DNA from: CAWKAV01 sp963847735
Lineage (GTDB): Bacteria > Desulfobacterota > Desulfuromonadia > Desulfuromonadales > BM103
DNA: 64,000 bases
Direction of reading: 5' to 3'
NCBI GenBank assembly: GCA_963847735.1
Contig: CAWKAV010000016.1
Coordinates: 620,001-684,000 of the forward strand
Below the pieces are notes generated by a model. It did no database searches. It was not told the origin of the DNA and was given only the letters and a program-made list of their open reading frames with translations. Every line of letters starts with the position of its first letter. The stretch's first letter is position 1. Below are positions 52,526 through 61,306 of the stretch, piece after piece. A program made the translations under genes and the position numbers.

Positions 52526-53233
52526 ATGGGTCTTATAAATCTTGAAAAGGTGACCAAGCGCTATGTGAATGGCGCCGAATGCGTGATTGCACTCCAGGAG
52601 ATGTCCCTCGCTGTGAACGAAGGGACCTTCCTCGGTGTCATGGGGCCGTCGGGAAGTGGTAAAAGCACCCTGTTGAGTGTTCTGGGAGGCTTGACCCGCC
52701 CCTCCTCCGGCAAGATATCGATTGACGGTATTGACGTTTACGGGCTTGCATCGGAAAAACAGGCGGATTTCCGACGTGAATATCTCGGTTTCATTTTCCA
52801 GTCGCATAACCTGATCCCCTATCTGAATGCCCTGGAAAACGTCATGTTGCCGCTGGCGGTCGCCAGTCTTTCCGCTATTGACAAACGCCAGCGGGCCAGC
52901 GCAATGCTGGAACGCGTCGGTCTGCCGGATCGTATGCTGCATTTGCCGCAACAGCTTTCCGGCGGTGAACAGGAGCGTGTGGCCATTGCCAGGTCGCTAG
53001 TCAACAATCCGCCGCTGCTGCTGGCCGATGAGCCGACCGGTAGTCTTGATACGGCAACCAGTCGACAGGTGATGGAGCTGCTTGCCGAACTGCATCAGGG
53101 CGGTCAGACAATTATCATGGTCACGCACAATCGCGATAATCTGGAGTGGTTTGATCGTACTGTTTATCTGCGTGACGGTCTGATTGAGAAGGATGTTTGC
53201 GGCGGCAGAGAGAACTTTTCACAAGCGATGTGA
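52526..53233 (+). CDS. ABC transporter ATP-binding protein (LolD/MacB type)
   Basis: 235 residues. The start at 52526 (MGLINLEKVTKRYVNG) follows CAGGAG; the longer frame overlaps the permease. Walker A GPSGSGKSTLL, Q-loop FIFQSHNLIPYLNALEN, signature LSGGEQERVAIAR, Walker B LLLADEPTGSLD and the H-loop MVTHN are intact. It pairs with the permease 13 bases upstream. Confidence 0.95.
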   Translation: MGLINLEKVTKRYVNGAECVIALQEMSLAVNEGTFLGVMGPSGSGKSTLLSVLGGLTRPSSGKISIDGIDVYGLASEKQADFRREYLGFIFQSHNLIPYLNALENVMLPLAVASLSAIDKRQRASAMLERVGLPDRMLHLPQQLSGGEQERVAIARSLVNNPPLLLADEPTGSLDTATSRQVMELLAELHQGGQTIIMVTHNRDNLEWFDRTVYLRDGLIEKDVCGGRENFSQAM

Positions 53234-53239
53234 GGTGGC

Positions 53240-53497
53240 ATGTTTTTGCTATTCATTATCAGTCTCTCTCTTATTTTTTATTTCATCTGCATGGAACTCG
53301 ACAAGCCGAGCCCAACAGGCAACACCTTGTCGGGACAGTGCCCGGGATGTTCGGAGAAGGTCGAGTCCGGCTGGTTAGTCTGTCCGGAGTGCAGGAACGT
53401 TTTGCGTGAGATCTGTCCAGGGTGCGGCAAGGTGCATGACTGCTGGGTGAAGTACTGTCCCTGGTGCAGGTATTTGAACGAGGCAACGAGCGGATGA
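53240..53497 (+). CDS. Small membrane protein with double zinc ribbon
   Basis: 85 residues. One N-terminal transmembrane helix (MFLLFIISLSLIFYFICM) is followed by four C-x2-C knuckles (CPGC, CPEC, CPGC, CPWC), a double zinc ribbon. The gene begins 6 bases after the ATPase and overlaps the next gene by four bases (ATGA at 53494). I know no function for this arrangement. It could be a metal-sensing or assembly partner of the ABC transporter. Confidence 0.75.
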   Translation: MFLLFIISLSLIFYFICMELDKPSPTGNTLSGQCPGCSEKVESGWLVCPECRNVLREICPGCGKVHDCWVKYCPWCRYLNEATSG

Positions 53498-53823
53498 AGA
53501 ACGAGCGGATTAAAAGCATGTTTCGAAACCACAAATATTCCTGGTTTGCCATCTTCTGCCTGGCGGCGATCCTGACGATTGTAGTCTGCAATCTCTGGCA
53601 GCTCTGTTGTGGTCATTGTGCGCTGGGGGATTTCTTGCGCATCCCTCTAATCGGCTGGGTGTTAATCGCTGCCAACCTGGCGGCTGGTCTGGTCCTCTTC
53701 TCTATGAAGCGCCGTAACGGCAAACCCTCCGCTGGCGATAATTGCGGTCTCTGCCACATAATCCTGCGCGAGGGATGGGCCTATTGTCCGAACTGTGGCG
53801 ATGCCCACGGCTCTTTGCGTTGA
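53494..53823 (+). CDS. Two-helix membrane protein with a C-terminal zinc ribbon
   Basis: 109 residues from ATG at 53494, coupled by overlap to the preceding gene. Two transmembrane helices (FAIFCLAAILTIVVCNLW and IGWVLIAANLAAGLVLFSM) and a Cys-rich connection (LCCGHCALGD). The end carries CGLC and CPNC, a zinc ribbon. No family recognised. It completes the operon that starts at 49906. Confidence 0.72.
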   Translation: MKNERIKSMFRNHKYSWFAIFCLAAILTIVVCNLWQLCCGHCALGDFLRIPLIGWVLIAANLAAGLVLFSMKRRNGKPSAGDNCGLCHIILREGWAYCPNCGDAHGSLR

Positions 53824-54058
53824 TTGAGATACCCTTCAGCAATCCTTTCTTGTCCTGCTACAATCACTTTCACTGCTAAACAATTTTTGAGACTCAATCA
53901 GGGCGAGCCCAACCTACTTCACATTCATACATGACCGCCTCGCGGTTTTCGCCATTGATGGGAAAATAACGACACTTTATACAAAATTTGTCCTGATTAG
54001 CTGGTAAACTTTTTCAGGATGGACACGTTCTACCATTTTCTGTGAAGGGGGTTTTGTC

Positions 54059-55183
54059 ATGATTGTCGGTATCCTTAAAGAGATCAAGGTGGCTGAAAAC
54101 AGGGTTTGTATGACTCCGGCGGGCGTTGAAGTCATGTGCAAAAATGGTCACGTCATTCTGGTTGAAGCCCAGGCCGGTGTGGGCAGTGGTTTTAGTGACG
54201 CTGATTATCTCGAAACCGGAGCAGAAATTGTTGCTACACCTGAAGAGATCTATCGCCGCTCGGAGATGGTCATGCATGTCAAAGAGCCACAGCCTTCGGA
54301 ATACCATCTGATTCGGGCCGGGCAGATTGTCTTCACCTATTTTCATTTCGCTGCCTCCGAGTCATTGACCCGGGCAATGATTGCCAGCGGAGCGATCTGC
54401 GTTGCCTATGAAACAATAGTCAGATCCGATGGAAGTTTGCCCCTGTTGACGCCTATGAGTGAAGTCGCAGGGCGTATGGCCGCCCAGGAAGCTGCAAAAT
54501 ATGCCGAGCGGACCCAGGGGGGGCGTGGCATCTTGTTGGGCGGCGTTCCCGGTGTACAGCCGGCGACAGTCCTGGTCCTTGGCGGCGGGACTGTCGGGAC
54601 ACATGCTGCACAGATGCTCTGTGGGCTGGGAGCCAAAGTCTATTTGCTTGACACCAACCTGGAACGGCTTCGTCACCTTGCTGAGGTCATGCCGAAAAAT
54701 TGTTTTCCGATCATGTCGTCACCGGCCACAATCCGTGAATTGGTTCGGGAGGCTGACGTGGTCATTGGGGCCGTGCTGCTGCATGGCGCTAAGGCCCCTA
54801 AACTTGTGACCCGCGATATGCTGAAGACCATGAAGCCTGGTGCTGTCATGGTGGATGTTGCGATCGATCAGGGCGGTTGCTTCGAAACCTCCCGTGCAAC
54901 CACCCACAGCGAGCCGACTTTTAAGGTTGACGGCATCGTTCATTATTGTGTTGGCAATATGCCCGGTGCTGTGCCGCTGACATCAACCGTTGCCTTGACA
55001 AACGCGACACTTCCCTATGTGCTTATGATCGCTGACAAGGGATGGCGAAAGATCGTACGGGACAGTCCTGAGGTCAGGGAAGGTTTGAACGTTGCCCGTG
55101 GTAAAGTTACCTATGCCGGTGTGGCGGAGGCCTTCGGTCTTGAGTACACGACGGTTGAGGACGTTCTGAATCTGAAGGATTAG
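54059..55183 (+). CDS. ald: Alanine dehydrogenase
   Basis: NAD-dependent interconversion of alanine and pyruvate plus ammonia. 374 residues. The N-terminal MIVGILKEIKVAENRVCMTP, the catalytic Lys in HVKEPQPSEY, His in YFHFAAS, the nucleotide fold LGGGTVGTHAAQMLCGLGA and DVAIDQGGCFETSRAT are standard. GAAGGGGG precedes the start. The gene is alone, after the metal operon. Confidence 0.96.
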   Translation: MIVGILKEIKVAENRVCMTPAGVEVMCKNGHVILVEAQAGVGSGFSDADYLETGAEIVATPEEIYRRSEMVMHVKEPQPSEYHLIRAGQIVFTYFHFAASESLTRAMIASGAICVAYETIVRSDGSLPLLTPMSEVAGRMAAQEAAKYAERTQGGRGILLGGVPGVQPATVLVLGGGTVGTHAAQMLCGLGAKVYLLDTNLERLRHLAEVMPKNCFPIMSSPATIRELVREADVVIGAVLLHGAKAPKLVTRDMLKTMKPGAVMVDVAIDQGGCFETSRATTHSEPTFKVDGIVHYCVGNMPGAVPLTSTVALTNATLPYVLMIADKGWRKIVRDSPEVREGLNVARGKVTYAGVAEAFGLEYTTVEDVLNLKD

Positions 55184-55409
55184 AGTTGACAGTTGCGGGC
55201 AATCTACGGATTGTCTTTCTGGCAAGTTCAGGAAGATGTTTCAAAGGCAGATCACTGTGGCAGGCGTCACAGATGTCGTGTCCGGCCGGGCAGATAATGG
55301 CACTGCTTTCATGACGCCCACATTGCGCACAACTGACAGCTCCCTTTGGTTCCCGGTAATCAAGCGGCTGTCCGCAAACCATACAATGTTCAGCTTTATG
55401 ATCTGTCAT
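55107..55409 (-). pseudogene. Truncated zinc-ribbon gene (DUF5714-like N-terminus)
   Basis: 100 codons overlapping the 3' end of ald on the other strand by 77 bases. The first 52 residues have C-x2-C (CMVCGQPLDY), CAQCGRHE, a GHDICDACHS and a C-x-GH motif, the start of DUF5714-like zinc-ribbon proteins, which are normally about 200 residues. After CHSDLP the sequence is low-complexity (RPQPSCTQDRRPPPHRHR) and unlike the family. The gene is probably a 5' fragment left by a deletion beside ald. Confidence 0.6.
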
Positions 55410-55739
55410 AATAAAGTCAATCGTGCCCGGTTTTTCGTTATAAAAACGTTACGGTAGACATTCATGCCTTCCCCGTGAGCCTCTTGCTTAGCTGCCGATA
55501 ATGAAATTATTGCAACGGGCGGTAGTCGTAAAGCCGCAAGATGTTTTTCTTTGCAAATTTCCACGGAATTTATTGCACCATTTGTGCTGGATGCGTTTGG
55601 AAGTGGAGGCTGCCACGTGTTAGTATGCAAATCTTTTGTGTGGCTGGTGATGCTCCCTATTCTGGAGCTTTGCAGTGGTCAGGTCGCCGATATTTGTGAT
55701 ATTCAGGAAATATCGAATTGATTATGGGAGGTTAAACAC
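55410..55739. other. Spacer before the DjlA-like gene
   Basis: 330 bases. No coding remnant, promoter or structured RNA recognised beyond a GGGAGG ribosome site just before 55740. Confidence 0.3.
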
Positions 55740-56492
55740 ATGTCATGGTTTGGCAAAATCATGGGTGGCAGTGTCGGTTTCATGTTGGGCGGGCCAATCG
55801 GAGCCCTAATCGGAGTGTCGCTCGGCCATGCTCTGATTGATGACAAGGCACGCAGCGGTTATGCCGAGCAGGGACGCTTGACCGGGCAGGAACAGCGCCA
55901 GGCGGTTTTTTTCACGGCGACCTTCGCCATGCTCGGCAAGATGGCCAAGGCTGATGGTCGGGTCTGCGAAGACGAGATTGGCGTGGTGCGCAGTTTCATG
56001 CATGACAAGTTGTGCCTCGATACCGCCACACAACAATTTGCCATGGGGGTCTTTAATGAAGCCAAGGACAACAAAACGCCCTTTGAAGATTATGCCCGTC
56101 AGTTTGGACAGGTATTCAAGAATGAACAGCAGCTGCGCATGATGTTCTTCGAGATGCTTTTTAGCGTGGCCCTGGCCGATGGCGTGCTGCATCCGGCTGA
56201 AGAGAAAATTCTGCGTACCGCACCATCGTTGCTCGGTTTGCACGGCGATGTCTATGATACCGTCAAGCGTCAGTTTGTCAGTGACCTCTCGCACCACTAT
56301 GCCATGCTTGGTCTGAAGGCCGGGGCGGATATGAGCGAGGTCAAGAAGGCCTATCGTAAACTGGTCAGTGAATACCATCCCGACAAAATCGTTTCCAAAG
56401 GTTTGCCCGAGGACTTCATCAAGTTTGCCGAACAGAAGTTCCGCGAGATTAATGAAGCCTACGAGGCGATCACGAAGGCGAAGGGTTCATAG
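55740..56492 (+). CDS. DjlA-like co-chaperone (TerB plus J domain)
   Basis: Stimulates DnaK ATPase. 250 residues. A Gly-rich hydrophobic N-terminus (IMGGSVGFMLGGPIGALIG) may dip into the membrane. It is followed by a TerB-like domain (about 50-165, MLGKMAKADGRVCEDE) and a C-terminal J domain (about 180-250) with HPD in SEYHPDKIV. The arrangement and length match DjlA, except that the leading helix is shorter. GGGAGG precedes the ATG. Confidence 0.93.
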   Translation: MSWFGKIMGGSVGFMLGGPIGALIGVSLGHALIDDKARSGYAEQGRLTGQEQRQAVFFTATFAMLGKMAKADGRVCEDEIGVVRSFMHDKLCLDTATQQFAMGVFNEAKDNKTPFEDYARQFGQVFKNEQQLRMMFFEMLFSVALADGVLHPAEEKILRTAPSLLGLHGDVYDTVKRQFVSDLSHHYAMLGLKAGADMSEVKKAYRKLVSEYHPDKIVSKGLPEDFIKFAEQKFREINEAYEAITKAKGS

Positions 56493-56570
56493 TCCAGTCT
56501 TGAAATTTGAAGACTAAATGATTACTCTGTGCTTCGATCCGAAATTTAATTTGCGAATGAGGAATAAATA

Positions 56571-57299
56571 ATGCGTACATCCAACCCGATGATGAAAGAA
56601 AGTGTTTTCACCCAGGCGATTTCGGGTGCTGAAACGATGACCCTGCAGGGGACCGTGAACAAAACCGTGGCTCTCCTGGCACTGGTTGTGATCGGTGCTG
56701 GTTATTCCTGGAACCTTTTCTACAACCAGGGACCAGCTGCCGTTCAACCGTGGATGCTGGGCGGGTTGATCGGTGCCTTTATCTTTGCCATGATCACTAT
56801 TTTCAAGGCGAACTGGGCACCGAAAACGGCTCCGATCTATGCTGTCCTAGAAGGCTTGGCTCTCGGTGGGATCTCTGCCTTTTTTGAAGTACGCTTTCCG
56901 GGTATTGTCATCCAGGCCGTCGGATTGACATTTGGGACACTTTTTGCTCTTTTGTTCGCTTACAAAACAGGGCTGATTAAAGCGACCGAGAATTTCAAAC
57001 TGGGCGTTGTTGCAGCGACCGGCGGCATTGCCCTGGTTTACCTGGTCAGCATGATTGGCGGGATGTTTGGCTGGCATATGCCGCTGATCCATGAATCAGG
57101 GCCGATGGGCATTTTGTTCAGTCTGTTCGTTGTTGTTATCGCCGCCTTGAATCTGGTCCTTGATTTTGATTTTATAGAAAGAGGTGATGGTGTTGCGCCC
57201 CGTTACATGGAGTGGTATGCAGCTTTTGGTCTGGTCTTGACTCTGGCATGGCTTTATCTGGAGTTATTGAGGCTGTTGTCGAAATTAAGAGAGAGATAA
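56571..57299 (+). CDS. Bax inhibitor-1/YccA family membrane protein
   Basis: 242 residues, about seven transmembrane segments. The second-half block FDFIERGDGVAPRYMEWYAAFG with its Asp pair is the family hallmark; the N-terminus MRTSNPMMKESVF is the YccA-like start. Homologues modulate FtsH protease or leak Ca2+. A terminator follows. It lies 79 bases after the DjlA-like gene. Confidence 0.92.
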   Translation: MRTSNPMMKESVFTQAISGAETMTLQGTVNKTVALLALVVIGAGYSWNLFYNQGPAAVQPWMLGGLIGAFIFAMITIFKANWAPKTAPIYAVLEGLALGGISAFFEVRFPGIVIQAVGLTFGTLFALLFAYKTGLIKATENFKLGVVAATGGIALVYLVSMIGGMFGWHMPLIHESGPMGILFSLFVVVIAALNLVLDFDFIERGDGVAPRYMEWYAAFGLVLTLAWLYLELLRLLSKLRER

Positions 57300-57389
57300 C
57301 AGCGTACGGCTTCGCACAGTTTTATTCGGTCTCTGTAAAAAAAGAACCGGCAATGTACATCAGGCCGGTCGTTAAACTTTCGAATATCG

Positions 57390-57431
57390 TGGGCAGTGAC
57401 CTTCCTGAAAGAAGTTCACTGCCCATTTTTA
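57390..57431 (+). terminator. Rho-independent terminator of the YccA-like gene
   Basis: TGGGCAGTGA (57390-57399) pairs with TCACTGCCCA (57416-57425), followed by TTTTTATAT. Confidence 0.85.
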
Positions 57432-57433
57432 TA

Positions 57434-57664
57434 TTAATGAATAGTCGACATCATGGCTTCAATTTCGAACTCGAGCATGCGGCGGGTGTGTTCGGTAAAT
57501 GATTCGCCCATCAAAATGACGAATTCGCTGGAGTCGACGATGGCGAAACGCTGAGACAGCGGAATTTGCTGCCAGAGTTGAGGGTTGTCGAGCAGGGCAA
57601 TAACCTGTCTGCGTTCGAAGAGAAGCGTCTGCAGGTTCTTGATATCGATATATATCTTTTCCAT
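57434..57664 (-). CDS. Small conserved-looking hypothetical protein
   Basis: 76 residues, cytoplasmic by sequence: MEKIYIDIKNLQTLLFERRQ, then VDSSEFVILMGESFTEH and a helical end EFEIEAMM. No motif or family recognised. An AGGATG-like site (CCGCGAGGATGTC) precedes the ATG at good spacing. It stands alone between the YccA terminator and the sirtuin gene. Confidence 0.6.
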   Translation of the reverse strand: MEKIYIDIKNLQTLLFERRQVIALLDNPQLWQQIPLSQRFAIVDSSEFVILMGESFTEHTRRMLEFEIEAMMSTIH

Positions 57665-58001
57665 GACATCCTCGCGGCAGAAAGTTCCCGATGATAACGA
57701 CTCTACTGTCTGTGTAAGAGTCCCTTATGGGTTTAATCAGATAATGAGCAAGAGTTGTTCCGACTTTGGATTTAGACTGAACTGTCGACAACTTTTTTAT
57801 TGGTTTCAAAAAAAAGACTATTTTTGTCAGTTAGTTATGGCGCCTGGTTGATAGAGACTGACGAGCTTGTGCAGGCAGGGGAAAACAGGCAGGTAACAAT
57901 TTTTTGTCGGGAAGTATGCAAAAAATGCATAAATCCAGACGTTCTTACCCGGAGGAATGGGTTCTTTACAGGATTTGCAGAACCGAACTTTCTTGCAGGG
58001 T
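57665..58001. other. Spacer before the sirtuin gene end
   Basis: About 340 bases; T-rich stretches at 57793-57822. No gene remnant or terminator found with confidence. Confidence 0.3.
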
Positions 58002-58826
58002 TTACAGGGTGTTGGCGATTCCTCTTAGGCCCTCAACGGTAGCGCAAGGCAAGGAAATGTGTCCGCCTGAGATATGGGCTTCTCTCGGGTTGATGCGGAT
58101 CACCGTAGCCATGTGGCGATGACCGAGCTGTTCACTCATATAGCGAATGGTCGGGATCGTTGTACCGGCACCCATTTCAATGACGACCATAGCTTCATGC
58201 TGGTGTTGGTCCAGGAATCTGTCGAAGCGCATCTCCTGGCCGCGGGTGCGGTCGCAAAGCCATGAGTAGTCTCCAAACATCAGGATGTTTGGACGGGCAG
58301 CCTGTCTGCAATGGCGACATTGCGGGACATGCAGCGCACGCATGGTGTCGAAGTCGACCGGGATCGTTTCGTCATTATCCCAGATGGCATGACTGCAAGG
58401 AGTGAGACACTGCAGATGGTGAATGGAACCGTGAACTTCGAGGATCTGATCTTGCCGATAGCCGGCTTTCTGGAATTGACCGTCGACATTGGAGGTGACC
58501 ACAAAACTGTCCTGTCGGAATTTTTCCGCCCAGTCCTGCAACATCTGGAAGCCGTGGTGAGGTTCAGTCTCACGATAAAGGTTGGTTCGGTGGCCGTAGA
58601 AGCCCCAGCCAAAAGCCGGATCGCCTTCAAAGTTTGACGGATTGGCGGCACCGACGAAGTTGATACCGAGCCGTTCATACATCGGGTAGGCTTTCCAGAA
58701 ACCCTGATCGCCGCGGAAATCCGGCAGGCCTGAATCGACCCCCATCCCGGCACCAGAGGTGACCACCATCGCTTTGGCGGAACGGATTATTTCAGCCGCC
58801 TTTTCGAATCTGTCCTGAAGGTTCAT
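58002..58826 (-). CDS. Sirtuin-type NAD-dependent deacylase
   Basis: 274 residues from ATG at 58826 (GGGGGAG before it; the frame extends to 58880 without a site). NAD site SGAGMGVDSGLPDFRG, TSNVDGQF and catalytic His in EVHGSIHHLQC are present. The zinc Cys are C-x4-C (CLTPC) and C-x2-C (CRHC), the second pair after about 30 residues. The ending VIRINPREAHI fits. It belongs to a bacterial sirtuin group distinct from CobB by the Cys spacing. Substrates unknown. Confidence 0.93.
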   Translation of the reverse strand: MNLQDRFEKAAEIIRSAKAMVVTSGAGMGVDSGLPDFRGDQGFWKAYPMYERLGINFVGAANPSNFEGDPAFGWGFYGHRTNLYRETEPHHGFQMLQDWAEKFRQDSFVVTSNVDGQFQKAGYRQDQILEVHGSIHHLQCLTPCSHAIWDNDETIPVDFDTMRALHVPQCRHCRQAARPNILMFGDYSWLCDRTRGQEMRFDRFLDQHQHEAMVVIEMGAGTTIPTIRYMSEQLGHRHMATVIRINPREAHISGGHISLPCATVEGLRGIANTL

Positions 58827-58909
58827 TATCTCCCCCTTAGAATCCGTGACGAGTTGCGCGTTGAGATATGATGAAATCAAAATCGTTTTTTCGCATCACA
58901 CGTCACGCG

Positions 58910-59398
58910 CTACTTTTTTATCCCTACCTCCACCATCGTTGGCTTGAGTAAATCAATCACAACCTGCGGCGTCACGCTGATCAAAAAACCACGCTTGCCA
59001 CCATTAAGATAAAGAAGCGGCAAGGTGGCAATCGTCGTTTCCATGTAGACAGGGATCTCTTTGCGGGTTGCAAAAGGCGAGGTGCCGCCGACCTGGTAAC
59101 CGGTGTGCTTGAGTGCTGTCTGCGGGCTGCAGGGAGTGATCGTTTTCACGCCCATGGCCCTGGCGAGTTCTTTGGTTGAAACTTCAAGGTCGCCGTGCAT
59201 CAAGACAATCAGCGCATGCTGCTGCTCGTCCTCCATCACCAGGGTTTTGATGACATGGTGCTCGTCGACACCGAGCTCTCTGGCTGAAACGGCTGTGCCG
59301 CCACGTTCTTCGTAGTTGTAGATGTGCAGGGAGTGATCGGCCTTATGTTGCTTCAAAAACCGAATTGCCGGAGTGACCGGAGATTTATCCTTTGCCAT
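58910..59398 (-). CDS. ybaK: Cys-tRNA(Pro) deacylase, YbaK/EbsC family
   Basis: Hydrolyses mischarged Cys-tRNA-Pro. 162 residues. The catalytic Lys in HHVIKTLVM, the PATAL-like VKTITPCSPQTALK, TGYQVGGTSPFATR and YLNGGKRGF match YbaK. AAGGAGAATC precedes the start. It is followed by the sirtuin gene on the same strand and preceded by the rhomboid gene. Confidence 0.94.
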   Translation of the reverse strand: MAKDKSPVTPAIRFLKQHKADHSLHIYNYEERGGTAVSARELGVDEHHVIKTLVMEDEQQHALIVLMHGDLEVSTKELARAMGVKTITPCSPQTALKHTGYQVGGTSPFATRKEIPVYMETTIATLPLLYLNGGKRGFLISVTPQVVIDLLKPTMVEVGIKK

Positions 59399-59408
59399 AC
59401 GATTCTCC

Positions 59409-60209
59409 TTACGCGGTCACGATGGAGTAAAACATATTAAACAACGCCAGCAGGGTGGCAAGGGCGCAGATAAGGCCGAAGCAGTTCCAACGTTTGTTGA
59501 GACGAAGATTAAACAGCCCCTTGGGTGGGAGCATCAAACCGATCAGGGCACCGCCGACGGCGCCGCCAAAGTGCCCGGCGTTGTCAGCTCCGACCAAGAG
59601 ACCAAAAACAAACGCGAACAGAGCCCATTGCAACATGAAGTTTCGTAGCTGCAGCCCTGCTGGGCCAACCCGGTGGAAATAGACGATGGAAAAGCCGATC
59701 AAGCCAAACAACGCCCCGGAAGCGCCGACAACCGGGGTATTCGCGTGCCACAGCAGACCGGCGAGGGTTGCAGTGATGGCAGTCACCGTGTAAAGCACCA
59801 TGAACCGGCCAGGCCCCAGTTCCCGTTCGATCATGGGGCCGACCTGGTATAGAACCATCATGTTGAATGCAAGATGTATCAGCCCGCCGTGACTATAGGC
59901 GTAAGTGATACACCGCCACCACTGACCGTGTTGTAGAACGGCGGGCCAGAATTGCCCTCCCCAAGTCAGCAATAATTGCGTCGGTGGTGAAAACAGGCCA
60001 TTGAAACCGAAACCGGCTAGGACACCGTGGACCACCATCAGGGAGAACAGCACCAGGTTGAGATAAAGGATGAGTCGATGCAGCGAAAAATCAAAGTTTG
60101 TGAGGTCGCCGCTCTTGAATTGTTTGAGGTTACGCTCCCATCTCATAATCCGCCACTGCCAGCGTGTGCCATTCATGCCGAGCCGGTCAAAAAAAGGTTT
60201 CCAGTCCAT
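59409..60209 (-). CDS. Rhomboid-family intramembrane serine protease
   Basis: 266 residues, six transmembrane helices. Catalytic Ser in VVGASGALFGLIGF (GxSG motif) and His in AGHFGGAVGGALIG are in the expected helices 4 and 6. An N-terminal cytoplasmic region of about 40 residues (RWQWRIMRWERNLKQF) is basic. It ends 11 bases before the ybaK start on the same strand. Confidence 0.93.
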   Translation of the reverse strand: MDWKPFFDRLGMNGTRWQWRIMRWERNLKQFKSGDLTNFDFSLHRLILYLNLVLFSLMVVHGVLAGFGFNGLFSPPTQLLLTWGGQFWPAVLQHGQWWRCITYAYSHGGLIHLAFNMMVLYQVGPMIERELGPGRFMVLYTVTAITATLAGLLWHANTPVVGASGALFGLIGFSIVYFHRVGPAGLQLRNFMLQWALFAFVFGLLVGADNAGHFGGAVGGALIGLMLPPKGLFNLRLNKRWNCFGLICALATLLALFNMFYSIVTA

Positions 60210-60307
60210 TTAGATCCTCAATAATTATTGAAAGAATTGCCCCACGTCATGCCCGCTTCACCGTCGCGACGCTAAAACCTGCCGAGGCAATTGGCTCGCT
60301 TGCAGTT

Positions 60308-60934
60308 TTATTTCTGCGTGCCTGCCAGCTTTAATGCCAGACCGATAAAAATGATGCCAGCAACCCGGTTCAGGATGCGTTGGGCGCGCGTAGAGCGGTT
60401 CAGCCAGTCCCCCAGTGTTCCGCCAATCAGGGCAACGGCTCCGAAAACAAGGATTGTCGCCAGGATGAAAGTACCGCCGAGGGCCATCAGCTGCAGGCTG
60501 ATAGCACCCCGCTCCGGGTCTGCGAACTGCGGCAGAAAGGCCAGAAAAAAGATCGATACTTTCGGGTTGGTAATGTTCATGATGATGCCCCTGCGGTAGA
60601 GCGACCCAAGGCTCTTCTGCCGACTGCCATTCATGCGGATATGCTCTGGTGAGGCACGAAAGCTTTGCCAGGCAAGATAAAGGAGGTAGCCGGCCCCGAG
60701 CATTTTCAAGAGCGAAAAAGCAAGAGCCGAAGCCTGAAAGATGACAGCGACACCGAGAGCAACGGCTCCGGTATGGACCAACAGTCCGGTGCACAACCCG
60801 ATCATGACGATCAGGCCGGATAGCCTGCCGTGCAGTGCGGACTGGGTCAGAACAAAAACGTTGTCCGGTCCCGGAGCGAGAGCCAGTAATGCCGAGGCCA
60901 GGAAAAAGGCGGAAAAAGTTTCTGTGCATAGCAT
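60308..60934 (-). CDS. LysE/RhtB-family amino-acid exporter
   Basis: 208 residues, six helices. The family start FLASALLALAPGPDNVFVL, the GxxxG segment VMIGLCTGLLVHTGAVALG and the NITNPKVSIFFLAFLPQF end are clear. It exports an amino acid such as threonine or homoserine lactone in relatives; the substrate here is unknown. Confidence 0.93.
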   Translation of the reverse strand: MLCTETFSAFFLASALLALAPGPDNVFVLTQSALHGRLSGLIVMIGLCTGLLVHTGAVALGVAVIFQASALAFSLLKMLGAGYLLYLAWQSFRASPEHIRMNGSRQKSLGSLYRRGIIMNITNPKVSIFFLAFLPQFADPERGAISLQLMALGGTFILATILVFGAVALIGGTLGDWLNRSTRAQRILNRVAGIIFIGLALKLAGTQK

Positions 60935-61306
60935 AAAAGACTGTTAGATATCCTCCGTTTGAGTTCAATCGCCGGGCTCTCGAACCACTATTGAGTATTC
61001 TGAGGTTCGATATGAGCTCATAGATAAATACAACCAAGGTTGACTGTATACTGTCTGGAGGGTAACACAGCAGCGAGTGGGAGGAAATATGTGCAGTCGA
61101 GGGATCAGCTGAATTTTTGAGAAAAAGTGCCAAGAAAGGATGCCAGGTTGGGAAGGTTTATGACTGCTCAAAATTATGTGGGCAACTGCGGGCGGCTTCT
61201 GGCTACGGATCGCGGGGTTCTCTGGACAAATAAACAACGAGGATGTTTGCTAAATGGTCTTCTGTTGACTACCATTGTATACGAGGGAAGGGATTTGAAG
61301 GTTGCC
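60935..61306 (+). other. Spacer between LysE-type gene and ycbB
   Basis: About 370 bases between divergent genes. The open frame to 61127 lacks a ribosome site before 61307 and is treated as leader. A GGATTTGAAGG stretch just before 61307 gives the ribosome site. No other structure recognised. Confidence 0.3.

Noticed and set aside
58850..58915. GC-rich near-repeats (GTGACGAG, ACACGTCACGCG) as a structured element
   Set aside because: Low-complexity intergenic filler between two same-strand genes; no stable pairing or copy found.
60258..61133. 291-codon minus-strand frame overlapping the LysE gene
   Set aside because: It is the shadow of the LysE/RhtB gene in another frame; the LysE frame carries the family motifs.
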